Assembly (NCBI GenBank): GCA_049514435.1
Contig: JBEKVB010000001.1
Location: 186,001 to 250,000 of the forward strand
From: UBA4810 sp002479215
GTDB lineage: Bacteria > Desulfobacterota > Syntrophia > Syntrophales > Smithellaceae
DNA: 64,000 bases
Direction: 5' to 3'
Positions 1 through 8,896 of this stretch are shown in pieces (position 1 is the first letter of the stretch; each line of letters begins with the position of its first letter). A model generated the notes under the pieces. That model saw only the letters and a list, made by a program, of their open reading frames with translations, searched no databases and was not told the DNA's origin. The position numbers were made by a program, and so were the translations under genes.

Positions 1-1
1 A

Positions 2-1111
2 AAGAATTTTGCCGAAAATGAAATCAAACCCCATGTAGAAGAAGATGAAAAAAATCAGCATTGGCGCAAAGAAATATTCGATAAAATGGCTGAATTAGGT
101 TTCTTCGGTTTCTGCATTGATGAGAAATATGGTGGAAACGGCATGGGCTATTTGGAAGGTGCCCTGGTCATCGAGCAAATCGCCAAAGTCCATACATCTT
201 GGCGTATGGCCTTTAACATGCAGTGTTGGGGACCCTCTTTGACCATTCAAAAATTCGGAACAGAGGAACAGAAGCAGCATTACATTCCCAAATTTGTCAG
301 CGGCGAATATATCGGCAGCTTCGCCATGACGGAAACCGATATCGGCTCCGATGTGGCCGGCATGAAATGTTTGGCGGAAGATAAAGGAGATCATTATCTC
401 CTCAATGGAAATAAGATGTGGATTACGAACGGAACAGTTTCCAATCATGGCTTATTATATGTAAAGACCAATAAAGACGCCGGAGCCAATGGGATCAGCT
501 GCTTTATCATGGATTACAGCCTCCGGGGCATTACCCGTAAAAAGATTCATGAAAAAGTGGGACTGCTGGCTTCCGATACGGCGGAAATTACTTTTGAAGA
601 TGTGAAGGTACCGAAAAAACTTATTCTGGGAACTGTCAACAAAGGATTCCAAATGTGCATGACCCAGTTGAATGCCACACGGCTCGGATGTGCAGCAGGC
701 GCAGTGGGGCTTTCCGGAGCTATCCTGGACGCCTCCATTAAATACGCCAATGAAAGATCCCAGTTTGGACAAAAGATCGGCAAATTCCAGTTGATTCAAC
801 AACAGATTGCGGAAATGAAAATGGGACATGCCGCAATGGCTGATCTTGTTTACAAAGCGGCCTGGTTAAAGGATAAAGGCCTTCCCAACGTGATGGAAAC
901 ATCGATGTCCAAACTTTACGGAGCTAAAGAGGTCGTTCACGCGGCCAATGAATGCATGAAGTTATTCGGATCATTTGGATATTCCGATGAATATCCCTGC
1001 GGCCGATTCCTGCGCGATGCAAAACAATTCGAAACGCTGGAAGGAACATCCAATATGCATACTATGATCGTGGCTAACGCCGCGCTTGGTTATGCCCCCA
1101 ACAGAGTATAA
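2..1111 (+). CDS. Acyl-CoA dehydrogenase, probable glutaryl-CoA dehydrogenase (5' end outside window)
   Basis: The frame is open from base 2, and the residues before the first internal ATG at 86 already look like the N-terminal helix of an acyl-CoA dehydrogenase, so the gene starts just upstream. FAD/substrate signatures (FAMTETDIGSD, WITNG) and the ERSQFG segment are present. The catalytic Glu lies in LEGTSNMH (codon 1040-1042). An Arg in TSWRM (codon 203-205) aligns with Arg94 of human glutaryl-CoA dehydrogenase, which holds the distal carboxylate, so glutaryl-CoA is the likely substrate. The residue before the catalytic Glu is Leu, where decarboxylating enzymes have Tyr. This, and gcdA 2 kb downstream, suggest a non-decarboxylating enzyme that makes glutaconyl-CoA. 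The family is certain; the substrate is inferred. Confidence 0.85.
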   Translation, partial: KNFAENEIKPHVEEDEKNQHWRKEIFDKMAELGFFGFCIDEKYGGNGMGYLEGALVIEQIAKVHTSWRMAFNMQCWGPSLTIQKFGTEEQKQHYIPKFVSGEYIGSFAMTETDIGSDVAGMKCLAEDKGDHYLLNGNKMWITNGTVSNHGLLYVKTNKDAGANGISCFIMDYSLRGITRKKIHEKVGLLASDTAEITFEDVKVPKKLILGTVNKGFQMCMTQLNATRLGCAAGAVGLSGAILDASIKYANERSQFGQKIGKFQLIQQQIAEMKMGHAAMADLVYKAAWLKDKGLPNVMETSMSKLYGAKEVVHAANECMKLFGSFGYSDEYPCGRFLRDAKQFETLEGTSNMHTMIVANAALGYAPNRV

Positions 1112-1224
1112 GAGATCATTCAAATGATTTATCCAAGATGCTCAAATCGTTTTTTTGATCTAGATGAAACTTTTTCGTGTTTAAATGAAAAGCAAAGCAC
1201 ACGTGCTTGAACCGGTAAAATAAA

Positions 1225-2406
1225 ATGAATATTCATGAATACCAGGCCAAAGAGATTCTGAAATCATACGGTATCCCGGTGCCGGGCGGGCGAATGGTGA
1301 AAACAGTCCGCCAAACTCAGAAGGCTGTAGAGGAATTCGGTCGTCTCTGTGTGTTGAAGGCGCAGATTTACGCCGGCGGCCGCGGGAAAGCCGGAGGAGT
1401 AAGAAAAGTACTGGACTCTCTGCAGGCCTGCGAAGTGGCAAAAGATCTCCTTAAAAAAAAGCTGGTGACTATTCAGACCGGAAGCAAGGGTCTGGCCGTC
1501 AAGTGTATTCTTGTTGAGGAAACAGTAGAAATCGAAAAAGAGTTTTATCTTTCCCTTACCCTGGACAGACGGACATCCCGCTATTGCCTTATCGCTTCTG
1601 CCCAAGGAGGCATGGATATCGAAGAAGTGGCGCGCGTGTCGCCGGAAAAACTTCATCCTCTTTATATTGATCCTTTCATCGGAGTGCGCTCCTATCATGC
1701 CCGCAAAATTGCCATGCTCTTGGGACTAAAAGGCAAAATTGCCGAAGATGGCGTCAAACTCATTCAGAACTTGTATAAAATCGTTTTAGAAAAGGATTGC
1801 TCATTAATCGAGATTAATCCTCTTGTTGTCAGCAAGGCTGGTGAGTTGATAGCCATGGATTGTAAAATAAATTTCGACGACAATGCCCTATTCCGTCACC
1901 CGGAGTATGAAAAAATGATTGATTTTTCCCAACTGGATACTCTGGAGATTCAGGCTAAAAAATTTGACCTCGCTTATATAAAATTAAACGGGAACATCGG
2001 CTGTATGGTGAATGGCGCAGGTCTGGCCATGGCCACACTGGATGTTTTGAAAGAATATGGGGGCGAACCGGCTAACTTCCTTGATGTCGGCGGCGGAGCA
2101 AACAGGGAAAAAGTGGCCGGAGCTTTCAGAATTATTTTAAAGGACAGGAATGTAAAAGGAATTTTTGTCAACATTTTCGGCGGCATTATGCGCTGTGATA
2201 TAATCGCCCAAGGCATTATTGACGCCACAACTGATATAGCGTGTAATCTTCCCATCGTGGTAAGGATGGATGGAAGCCGTCTTACCGAAGGCAAGAGCCT
2301 TCTTTCTCAATCAGGGCTAAACGTCGAAACGGTTGATAATCTCGGAGATGGCGTAGCTAAAATAGTGCAGAGGGTGAGTAAAAAACGTAAAGTCATCGCC
2401 AATTGA
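1225..2406 (+). CDS. sucC: Succinyl-CoA synthetase (ADP-forming) beta subunit
   Basis: The 393-residue protein is close to the usual 388. It starts with the classic MNIHEYQAKEIL and has an ATP-grasp domain (YAGGRGKAGGV near residue 50; EINPLVV and the acidic MDCKINFDDNA near 200) and a C-terminal CoA-ligase domain with GNIGCMVNGAGLAM and FVNIFGGIMRCD. With SucD it interconverts succinyl-CoA, ADP and phosphate with succinate, CoA and ATP by substrate-level phosphorylation. Its position between glutaryl-CoA dehydrogenase and gcdA hints that it might act on another dicarboxylate such as glutarate, but nothing in the sequence proves that. There is no strong Shine-Dalgarno site before the ATG. Confidence 0.95.
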   Translation: MNIHEYQAKEILKSYGIPVPGGRMVKTVRQTQKAVEEFGRLCVLKAQIYAGGRGKAGGVRKVLDSLQACEVAKDLLKKKLVTIQTGSKGLAVKCILVEETVEIEKEFYLSLTLDRRTSRYCLIASAQGGMDIEEVARVSPEKLHPLYIDPFIGVRSYHARKIAMLLGLKGKIAEDGVKLIQNLYKIVLEKDCSLIEINPLVVSKAGELIAMDCKINFDDNALFRHPEYEKMIDFSQLDTLEIQAKKFDLAYIKLNGNIGCMVNGAGLAMATLDVLKEYGGEPANFLDVGGGANREKVAGAFRIILKDRNVKGIFVNIFGGIMRCDIIAQGIIDATTDIACNLPIVVRMDGSRLTEGKSLLSQSGLNVETVDNLGDGVAKIVQRVSKKRKVIAN

Positions 2407-2436
2407 GAAATAATTTTAAAGCTGACGGATAAAGAA

Positions 2437-3327
2437 ATGGCCATTTTGATCAACAGTGATTCTAAAATAATTGTTCAAGGCATCACCGGCAAAAGCGGCC
2501 TTCTTCACGCTTTGCAGTGCCGTGATTACGGAAGCAATATTGTCGGAGGAGTCACTCCGGGAAAAGGCGGCACTACGATCGAGGGATTTCCCGTGTTCGA
2601 TACCCTTGATCAAGCCATCCAGGCGACAGGAGCCTCGGTTTCCTTGATTTTAGTTCCCGCCCCCTGGGCGGCAGAGGCGATTCTGGAAGCGGCAGATGGC
2701 GGGATTGAACTGGCTGTTTGTATAACCGAAGGCATTCCTATACGCGATATGGTCGTTGTAAAAAAATATCTTCGGGACAGCAAAATGAACCTTGTTGGCC
2801 CGAATTGTCCGGGAGTTATCACTCCTGGTGAATGCGAAGTAGGAATCATGCCCGGTGCCATTCATAAAAAAGGAAACATCGGCGTTGTTTCCCGCAGCGG
2901 CACACTCACCTATGAGGCGGTAAAACAGCTAACTGAATCGGGTTTAGGCCAATCTACTTGCGTTGGTATCGGCGGAGATCCGATAATCGGTATGAGTTTC
3001 ATCGATGTGTTGAAACTTTTCCAGGAGGATACTCAAACAAAAGCAGTCTTTATGATTGGCGAAATCGGCGGCGATGCGGAGGAAATAGCGGCCGAATGGA
3101 TCAAAGAAAATATGAGAAAACCCGTTGCCTCTTTTATTGCCGGCCTGACGGCACCTCCGGGTAAACGCATGGGGCACGCCGGCGCGATTATTACCGGCGG
3201 CAAGGGCTTGGCGGCAGATAAAATCAGGGTACTTTCCGAATGCGGTGTTACCGTGGCGAAAAGTCCCACCAAAATAGCCGAGGCGATGAAACAGGCCTTA
3301 AATATACAAACCTCTAACAACTCATAG
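2437..3327 (+). CDS. sucD: Succinyl-CoA synthetase alpha subunit
   Basis: The protein has 296 residues, the normal length. The N-terminal CoA-binding Rossmann domain has VQGITGKSG and NCPGVITPGE. The C-terminal domain carries the active-site phosphohistidine in MGHAGAII (about residue 245), which relays phosphate to the nucleotide site of SucC. It follows sucC by 30 bases, and gcdA starts 15 bases after its stop, so the three genes are probably co-transcribed. Nothing is missing or odd. An alternative is the alpha subunit of a related ADP-forming acyl-CoA synthetase, but separate subunits of standard size and motifs favour SucD. Confidence 0.95.
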   Translation: MAILINSDSKIIVQGITGKSGLLHALQCRDYGSNIVGGVTPGKGGTTIEGFPVFDTLDQAIQATGASVSLILVPAPWAAEAILEAADGGIELAVCITEGIPIRDMVVVKKYLRDSKMNLVGPNCPGVITPGECEVGIMPGAIHKKGNIGVVSRSGTLTYEAVKQLTESGLGQSTCVGIGGDPIIGMSFIDVLKLFQEDTQTKAVFMIGEIGGDAEEIAAEWIKENMRKPVASFIAGLTAPPGKRMGHAGAIITGGKGLAADKIRVLSECGVTVAKSPTKIAEAMKQALNIQTSNNS

Positions 3328-3342
3328 TTTGTGGAGCTTAAT

Positions 3343-5118
3343 ATGAAACAATATTTTGAGAAAATGGATCAATTAGGAAAAGCGCTTTCGCCGAAACAAA
3401 TAGATAGTATGAAGGACAACATCGAACAGGCGGAAGAAATAATGAAGCAGCTCGATACCGAAGTAAAGAGGATTAAAAAAATAGGGGTAGCGCTGGAAAC
3501 AATGCATGAGCGCGGTGAAATGAGCGTCTGGGAGCGCATTGATTATTTAGTCGATCCGGGAACATTTTGCCCGTTGCACACCATATTCGATCCGGAAAAC
3601 GAGGAATCAGGCAGTACCGGTGTTGTTGACGGTCTGGCTCGTATCAACGGCAAATGGTGCATTCTGATCGGCTTTAACAATAAATGGATGGCCGGCGCCT
3701 GGATTGCCGGGCAGGCGGAAAACAATCTGCGGGTAACAGACATTGCCAAGATTCTCCATGTTCCGCTCGTCTGGCTGGTGAATTGCTCCGGTGTTAAACT
3801 TCCCGAACAGGAAAAGGTTTATGCGAATCGCCGCGGTCAGGGAACATGCTTTTTCCGTCATGCCGAACTGGAACAGATGGGCATACCCGTTATTGCCGGT
3901 ATCTACGGAACCAATCCCGCCGGCGGCGGTTACCAGGCCATCAGCCCGACTATTTTGCTTGCTCATAAAAAAGCCAACATGGCTGTCGGCGGCAGCGGGA
4001 TCGTGAGCGGTATGTCCCCGAAAGGTTCTTTTGATGAAGAAGGAGCGGAGGAGATTATCAACGCTACCAGACATTTTAAATCGGTTCCTCCGGGAAGTGT
4101 TAAAGTTCATTATGACGTAACTGGTTTTTTCAGCGCCGTTTTTGATGAAGAAAAGCAAGTCCTGGACGCGATCAAAGATTATATGGCGGATATGCCGGCT
4201 TATAATCCCAAGTTTTTCCGAGTGTCCCCGCCCGCGGAACCAAAATATTCACCTTCGGAAATTGCCTCCATTATTCCGATGAACAAAAAAAGGGTGTATG
4301 ATTTCGAACAGGTTCTGGCCAGGCTGGTGGATAATTCCGAGCATCTGGAATTCCGTCCGGGATTCGGCCCGGAAATTTACACGGGTCTGGTAAAAATCAA
4401 CGGCTATCTTATCGGCGCTATCGGTAACCGCCAGGGCATTCTACCTAATTACCCTGAATACACCAATGAATACATCGGCGTCGGAGGCAAGCTTTATCGT
4501 CAAGGCTTAATCAAAATGAGCGAATTCGTAACACTTTGTTCTCGCGACAAGATTCCGGTAATCTGGTTTCAGGATACCAGCGGAATCGATGTGGGAGATA
4601 TCGCGGAAAAAGCAGAACTTCTGGGATTAGGTCAATCATTGATCTATTCCATTGAAAATACAAACCTGCCGATGATGCTTGTTGTTTTACGCAAGGGAAC
4701 TGCCGCCGCGCATTATGTTTTAGGAGGTCCTACAGCCAATAACAATAACGCTTTCTCGCTGGGCACGGCCGCAACCGAAATCAATGTCATGCACGGAGAA
4801 ACAGCGGCTGCCGCAAGTTATGCCCGCAGACTGGTCAAGGAAAAAGATGCGGGGAATCCTTTAAAACCCGTTATCGACAAAATGAATGAGATGGTCGAAC
4901 ATTATGACAAGACATCAGGGCCTTTGTTTTGTGCCCAGAAGGGTTTTGTGGATGAAGTTGTACGTTTTCACGAAATCCGTAAATATCTGGTGGCCTTTAC
5001 CAATTGCGTTTATCAAAATCCGCAAGCGATTTGTCCTAAACATCATATGATTTTACCTCGAATCATACGTTCTGAGATCGTGAAAGGACTCGACAGGCCG
5101 GCAAATGTGCAGGGTTAA
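3343..5118 (+). CDS. gcdA: Glutaconyl-CoA decarboxylase alpha subunit (carboxyltransferase)
   Basis: This 591-residue protein is collinear with GcdA of glutamate fermenters (about 587 residues). It has two carboxyltransferase (crotonase-fold) halves with VNCSGVKLPEQEKVY, GIYGTNPAGGGY, QDTSGIDVG, RKGTAAAHYVLGGP and a terminal ICPKHHMILPR. It moves CO2 from glutaconyl-CoA to biotin, giving crotonyl-CoA. In the known enzyme the beta subunit then releases CO2 and pumps sodium. The biotin-carrier and pump subunits are not encoded nearby. An in-frame GTG at 3331 exists, but it overlaps the GGAG that serves the ATG at 3343, so the ATG is chosen. The substrate fits the glutaryl-CoA dehydrogenase upstream. 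Confidence 0.93.
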   Translation: MKQYFEKMDQLGKALSPKQIDSMKDNIEQAEEIMKQLDTEVKRIKKIGVALETMHERGEMSVWERIDYLVDPGTFCPLHTIFDPENEESGSTGVVDGLARINGKWCILIGFNNKWMAGAWIAGQAENNLRVTDIAKILHVPLVWLVNCSGVKLPEQEKVYANRRGQGTCFFRHAELEQMGIPVIAGIYGTNPAGGGYQAISPTILLAHKKANMAVGGSGIVSGMSPKGSFDEEGAEEIINATRHFKSVPPGSVKVHYDVTGFFSAVFDEEKQVLDAIKDYMADMPAYNPKFFRVSPPAEPKYSPSEIASIIPMNKKRVYDFEQVLARLVDNSEHLEFRPGFGPEIYTGLVKINGYLIGAIGNRQGILPNYPEYTNEYIGVGGKLYRQGLIKMSEFVTLCSRDKIPVIWFQDTSGIDVGDIAEKAELLGLGQSLIYSIENTNLPMMLVVLRKGTAAAHYVLGGPTANNNNAFSLGTAATEINVMHGETAAAASYARRLVKEKDAGNPLKPVIDKMNEMVEHYDKTSGPLFCAQKGFVDEVVRFHEIRKYLVAFTNCVYQNPQAICPKHHMILPRIIRSEIVKGLDRPANVQG

Positions 5119-5375
5119 ATAGCAAGGTGTCATGAGGAGGGATAAATCGCACTGATCTGATCTTTGCCGATAATGTCTTGCAGATCCTGTACCATTAAGA
5201 ATACTTGCACTCGGAGATAAGGAGAACGGGCGAATCTAAACCCGTAAACGGATTTGATCGGGCTCCCTGATTGAAACCGATAATGAAATACTGAAAAAGT
5301 TAAAAACATGAATGACAGGGTTGCGAATAATTGGAATCGGTCGATTCTTTAATTAAATACGGGCGGTGAAATTAA

Positions 5376-6530
5376 ATGGATTTTACATTGACGAAAGAAC
5401 AAGAGATGTTTCGCGATATGGCGAAGGAATTCGCCGAGAGAGAGGTAGTACCTTCGGTTCAGGAAAGGGATCGTGAAGAACGCTTCTTTCCCGAAATAAT
5501 GCAAAAGATGGCTAACCAAGGCTTCTTCGCCATCAAGGTCCCCCAGGAGATGGGCGGGCTCGGGCTGGACTGGACGACGATGGGGCTGGTAGCCGAGCAG
5601 ATTGCGGCCGTTGATTTTTCGGTTGCACTTACCTTCTACATTCAGACCTCGCTGGAAATCATGCCAATACTCATTGCCGGAACAGAAGAGCAAAAAAAGA
5701 AATTCATCCCGGATTTGATGACCGGAAAAAAGATCGGTTGCCTCGCCGCGGTCGAGCCTAACGCCGGCAGCGACGCAACATCTGTCCAGACGACAGCCGT
5801 ACCGGACGGCAACGAATGGGTTCTGAACGGAAACAAGAGTTGGATTACCAATGCGACGGTATCCGACTACAGTGTTGTCCTCGCTCAGGCAGACAAGAGC
5901 AAAGGAACAAAAGGGATCGCCACTTTCATTGTCGAAAATGGAATGCCCGGATACAGCAAAACCAAGATCAGCCATAAACTCGGGTGCCGCTCCTCCGATA
6001 CCGGACAACTCTTCTTCCGGGACTGCCGGATTCCCAAAGACAACCTTCTTGGCGCGATCGGTAAAGGCATGGCGACCGCCCTGCAATGCATCGAATTCAC
6101 TCGTTTCGGAATTTCCTGCATGGCCGTAGGTGTTACCCAGGCCTGCATCGATGCCAGCATCAAGTACGCCCTGGAGAGAAAGCAATTCGGAAGGCCGATC
6201 GGGAGCAACCAACTGATCCAGGAACAGATCGCCGATATGATCGTGGGAAATGAAGCGTCCCGGTGGCTCTCCTACCATGTTGCTTATATGAAAGACCAGG
6301 GAATCACGAGCACGCGGGAAACGGGCATTGCCAAGTACCACAATATGGACGTTGCAATGAAAGCGACCAGGACGGCCCTCGAAATACACGGTGCTTACGC
6401 CCTGACTGACGATTTTCCGATGGAGAGATTCTATCGGGACATGACCGGACCTCTGATCTTCGGCGGAACGGCCAATGTTCAGAGACTTGTGATCGGCAGG
6501 TTTGCACTGGGCATTGATGCATTCCGATGA
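5376..6530 (+). CDS. Acyl-CoA dehydrogenase without the canonical catalytic glutamate
   Basis: The 384-residue protein has the full acyl-CoA dehydrogenase fold: N-terminal helical domain, FAD motifs AAVEPNAGSD and WITNATVS, then ERKQFGRPIG. Where the family has Tyr-Glu-Gly-Thr, with Glu as the base, it reads Phe-Gly-Gly-Thr, so Gly363 replaces the Glu. The alternative base position used by isovaleryl- and long-chain enzymes is Thr242. Loss of the Glu is known in cyclohex-1-ene-1-carboxyl-CoA dehydrogenases, which use an Asp elsewhere. Asp80 and Glu94 are candidates here. A 257-base gap separates it from gcdA, and it is followed at 11 bases by fixC, so the electrons probably go to the ETF module. 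The substrate is unknown. Confidence 0.9.
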   Translation: MDFTLTKEQEMFRDMAKEFAEREVVPSVQERDREERFFPEIMQKMANQGFFAIKVPQEMGGLGLDWTTMGLVAEQIAAVDFSVALTFYIQTSLEIMPILIAGTEEQKKKFIPDLMTGKKIGCLAAVEPNAGSDATSVQTTAVPDGNEWVLNGNKSWITNATVSDYSVVLAQADKSKGTKGIATFIVENGMPGYSKTKISHKLGCRSSDTGQLFFRDCRIPKDNLLGAIGKGMATALQCIEFTRFGISCMAVGVTQACIDASIKYALERKQFGRPIGSNQLIQEQIADMIVGNEASRWLSYHVAYMKDQGITSTRETGIAKYHNMDVAMKATRTALEIHGAYALTDDFPMERFYRDMTGPLIFGGTANVQRLVIGRFALGIDAFR

Positions 6531-6540
6531 AGGGTGTTTT

Positions 6541-7821
6541 ATGGACAAGTTTGATGCGATTGTCGTAGGAGCAGGACCCGCCGGTTGTGCAACTGCGTAT
6601 ACAATGGCCAGAGAGGGCTTGCAGGTCCTCGTTCTGGAGCGCGGAAAATATCCCGGCGCCAAAAACATGTGGGGAGGCGCCTTTTTCGGCCCCGTGATGG
6701 AAGAGATTTTTCCTGATTTCTGGAAAGAAGCTCCGGTGGAAAGATCCGTGAGCCGCCATACCATTTCCATGCTTACGGAACACGAATCATTATCGTTTGA
6801 TTTCCGGTCGGACCGGGCAGACAAAAACCACGGTTTTATCATTCTGCGGGCGAAATTCGACCAATGGCTCGCCAAGAAGGCGGAGCAAGCCGGGGCTATC
6901 ATCGCCACCAGCCTCGAAGCGGACGATTTTCTTTACGAAGGCGGTGCCGTCGCCGGTGTTAAGGTGGGAAGTGAAAGCTTCCCCGCCAGTGTGGTTATTC
7001 TAGCCGACGGTGCCAATTCACTTCTCGCTGCTAAAGCGGGACTACGCAAGGAATTCGGCCTTCATGACGTGAAGCAGGGGGTCAAAGAGGTAATCCAACT
7101 GCCGCGCGAGGTCATTGAGGATCGTTTTGGACTACAGGATGACGAAGGGGCCGCCCTGGAGTTCATTGGATCTTGCACCCGCGGTCTTCCCGGGGGCGGA
7201 TTCTTGTATACGAATCATGACAGTCTATCGGTTGGCGTTGTCGTCCAACTCGCCGCAGTCGGCGAACAAAAAGTAAAAGCATCGGACCTTTTGGAGGATT
7301 TCAAAAACCATCCTCTGATCCAGCGATATATCAGCAAGGGCAAGACGGTCGAATATTCCGCCCATCTGATTCCGGTAACGGGAGTAAAAATTCTCCCTAC
7401 GTTTGCGAAAGACGGCATTCTCATTACCGGAGATGCAGCCGGACTTGTTCTGGGGACGGGCTTGATCCTGGAAGGAGCGAACTTCGCCATGGCTTCGGGA
7501 GTTGCCGCCGCCCAGACGGTGATCAAAGCCAAAAAAGCAGGAGATTTTACAACAAAAGCGCTGGACCACTATGAAGGGCTTCTGAAGAGCCGGTTTGTTC
7601 TGAAGGAATTGAATGCCTTCAAACGGGCGCCGGAATTCTTGGAGAATGAGAGAATTTACAACACATACCCCGAACTTCTCTGCTCGGCGGCAATGAAGAT
7701 GTTCGAGAATGACGGCACGGTGCGGGAAGGATCATTTAAAACCCTGATGGGGTCAATGAAGGGAAAGATTTCAATCTGGCAATTAATGAAAGATGCGTGG
7801 ATGGCAAAGGAGTCGCTGTGA
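6541..7821 (+). CDS. fixC: FixC-type electron transfer flavoprotein:quinone oxidoreductase
   Basis: This 426-residue FAD protein has the dinucleotide-binding motif GAGPAG (residues 10-15), then LVLERG and the second FAD motif ITGDAAGLVLGTG near residue 300. It takes electrons from an ETF and, with the ferredoxin-like FixX, delivers them to membrane quinone. In FixABCX complexes it is the high-potential branch of electron bifurcation. An in-frame ATG at 6502 would overlap the preceding gene. The ATG at 6541, after AAGGGTG, starts directly at the FAD motif and is preferred. It overlaps fixX by four bases (GTGA), which implies translational coupling. Confidence 0.92.
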   Translation: MDKFDAIVVGAGPAGCATAYTMAREGLQVLVLERGKYPGAKNMWGGAFFGPVMEEIFPDFWKEAPVERSVSRHTISMLTEHESLSFDFRSDRADKNHGFIILRAKFDQWLAKKAEQAGAIIATSLEADDFLYEGGAVAGVKVGSESFPASVVILADGANSLLAAKAGLRKEFGLHDVKQGVKEVIQLPREVIEDRFGLQDDEGAALEFIGSCTRGLPGGGFLYTNHDSLSVGVVVQLAAVGEQKVKASDLLEDFKNHPLIQRYISKGKTVEYSAHLIPVTGVKILPTFAKDGILITGDAAGLVLGTGLILEGANFAMASGVAAAQTVIKAKKAGDFTTKALDHYEGLLKSRFVLKELNAFKRAPEFLENERIYNTYPELLCSAAMKMFENDGTVREGSFKTLMGSMKGKISIWQLMKDAWMAKESL

Positions 7822-8087
7822 AAGTCGAAGAAAAATTAGCCCTGAATAAATTCGAAATCGACAAGGAAGTTCATATTACCGTGGATGAATCAAAATGCCG
7901 GGAATGCAACATGACGGTTTGCGTTTATACCTGTCCAGCCGATTGCTACGTTCTCAGAGACCAGCATATTACCTTTTCCTATGAAGGATGTCTGGAATGC
8001 GGCAGCTGCAGGATCGCCTGCGATAAGGGCGCCATCAAATGGGTGAACCCACGCGGCGGTTTCGGCATAAGTTATCAATTCGGTTAA
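7818..8087 (+). CDS. fixX: FixX-like ferredoxin subunit
   Basis: The 89-residue protein matches FixX along its length: LALNKFEIDKEVHI at the N terminus, two cysteine groups (CRECNMTVCVYTCP and CLECGSCRIAC) for iron-sulphur clusters, and the family's C-terminal PRGGFGISYQFG. It joins the ETF:quinone oxidoreductase to pass electrons to quinone. The start is GTG at 7818, seven bases after GGAG and overlapping the fixC stop. A GTG seven codons earlier has no ribosome site. It sits between fixC and etfB, so a CXAB gene order is seen. Confidence 0.92.
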   Translation: MKVEEKLALNKFEIDKEVHITVDESKCRECNMTVCVYTCPADCYVLRDQHITFSYEGCLECGSCRIACDKGAIKWVNPRGGFGISYQFG

Positions 8088-8101
8088 AAAGGAGACAGAT
8101 A

Positions 8102-8887
8102 GTGGAAATAATCGTCTGTATTAAACCGGTGCTTGATCCGGATTTACCCCCGATGAAATTTAGTATCGATGCGCAAAAGAACTGCGTGATTCCACCCGAG
8201 GGAATGCCCGCGGTCATGAATCCATATGATGCATTAGCTGTGGAGGCTGCTCTTCAGATTAAGGAAAAACAAAAGGGTAAGGTTACCGTCATCACCCTGG
8301 GATCGGGAGAAGATGTGCAAAGAAAGGCCCTGGCCATGGGTGCTGATGAAGCCGTCATCGTGAAAGTGGAGGGTTTGCAGGAGTTCGATGGACCCGCCAA
8401 AGCATCCCTCCTGTCTTGCGCGATCAAAAAAATAGGATCTTATGACCTTGTCATTTGCGGGCGTCAGGCGGCCGATTGGGATCTCGGGGTAACAGGATCG
8501 ATGACGGCCGAATATTTGGGAATCCCGGTCCTGACAAGGGCAAAAAAGATAGAAATTACGGATGGAAAGCTGAGGATTGAACGGATTACGGCAAACGGCA
8601 ATGAAACTTACGAAACGGTTTTGCCGGCTCTGGTAACCGTGAGCTCTGAGATGGGAAAGCCCCGAATTCCATCCGGATGGGGCATTATTAATGCAACCAA
8701 AAAATCAATTATATCCTGGTCGCAAAGCGACTTGGGAGACAACCATCGGAAAGTCTTAGGCAGAAACCCTCTCCTCAAACTCTACGCCTCCTCCAACGAG
8801 AGGAAGTGTGAACTCATTGCGGGAAAAAACACCGAAGAAGCTGCGGGCAGGCTTGCCGACCTCATCGCTAATATGACGGGGAAGTGA
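8102..8887 (+). CDS. etfB: Electron transfer flavoprotein beta subunit (FixA type)
   Basis: The 261-residue protein begins EIIVCIKPVLDP and contains NPYDALAVEAAL and GADEAV, hallmarks of ETF-beta/FixA. With EtfA it forms the heterodimer that accepts electrons from acyl-CoA dehydrogenases. FixAB-type ETFs carry an extra FAD and bifurcate electrons, and the adjoining fixCX supports that type here, although the deciding residues were not examined. The start is GTG at 8102 after AAAAAGGAGACAGATA. The longer frame to 8039 would run into fixX. The gap to etfA is nine bases. Confidence 0.93.
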   Translation: MEIIVCIKPVLDPDLPPMKFSIDAQKNCVIPPEGMPAVMNPYDALAVEAALQIKEKQKGKVTVITLGSGEDVQRKALAMGADEAVIVKVEGLQEFDGPAKASLLSCAIKKIGSYDLVICGRQAADWDLGVTGSMTAEYLGIPVLTRAKKIEITDGKLRIERITANGNETYETVLPALVTVSSEMGKPRIPSGWGIINATKKSIISWSQSDLGDNHRKVLGRNPLLKLYASSNERKCELIAGKNTEEAAGRLADLIANMTGK

Positions 8888-8896
8888 GGAAAAAGC

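Noticed and set aside
1112..1224. Possible terminator or promoter between the truncated dehydrogenase and sucC
   Set aside because: No convincing stem with T run or -35/-10 pair could be found.
6502..6540. Earlier ATG for fixC at 6502
   Set aside because: It would overlap the previous gene by 29 bases and add 13 residues before the FAD motif; ATG 6541 has a ribosome site.
5349..6908. 519-codon open frame on the minus strand across the acyl-CoA dehydrogenase and fixC
   Set aside because: It is antisense to two clearly conserved genes, has no domain I recognise, and its low-complexity composition is what a mirror of GC-rich codons gives.
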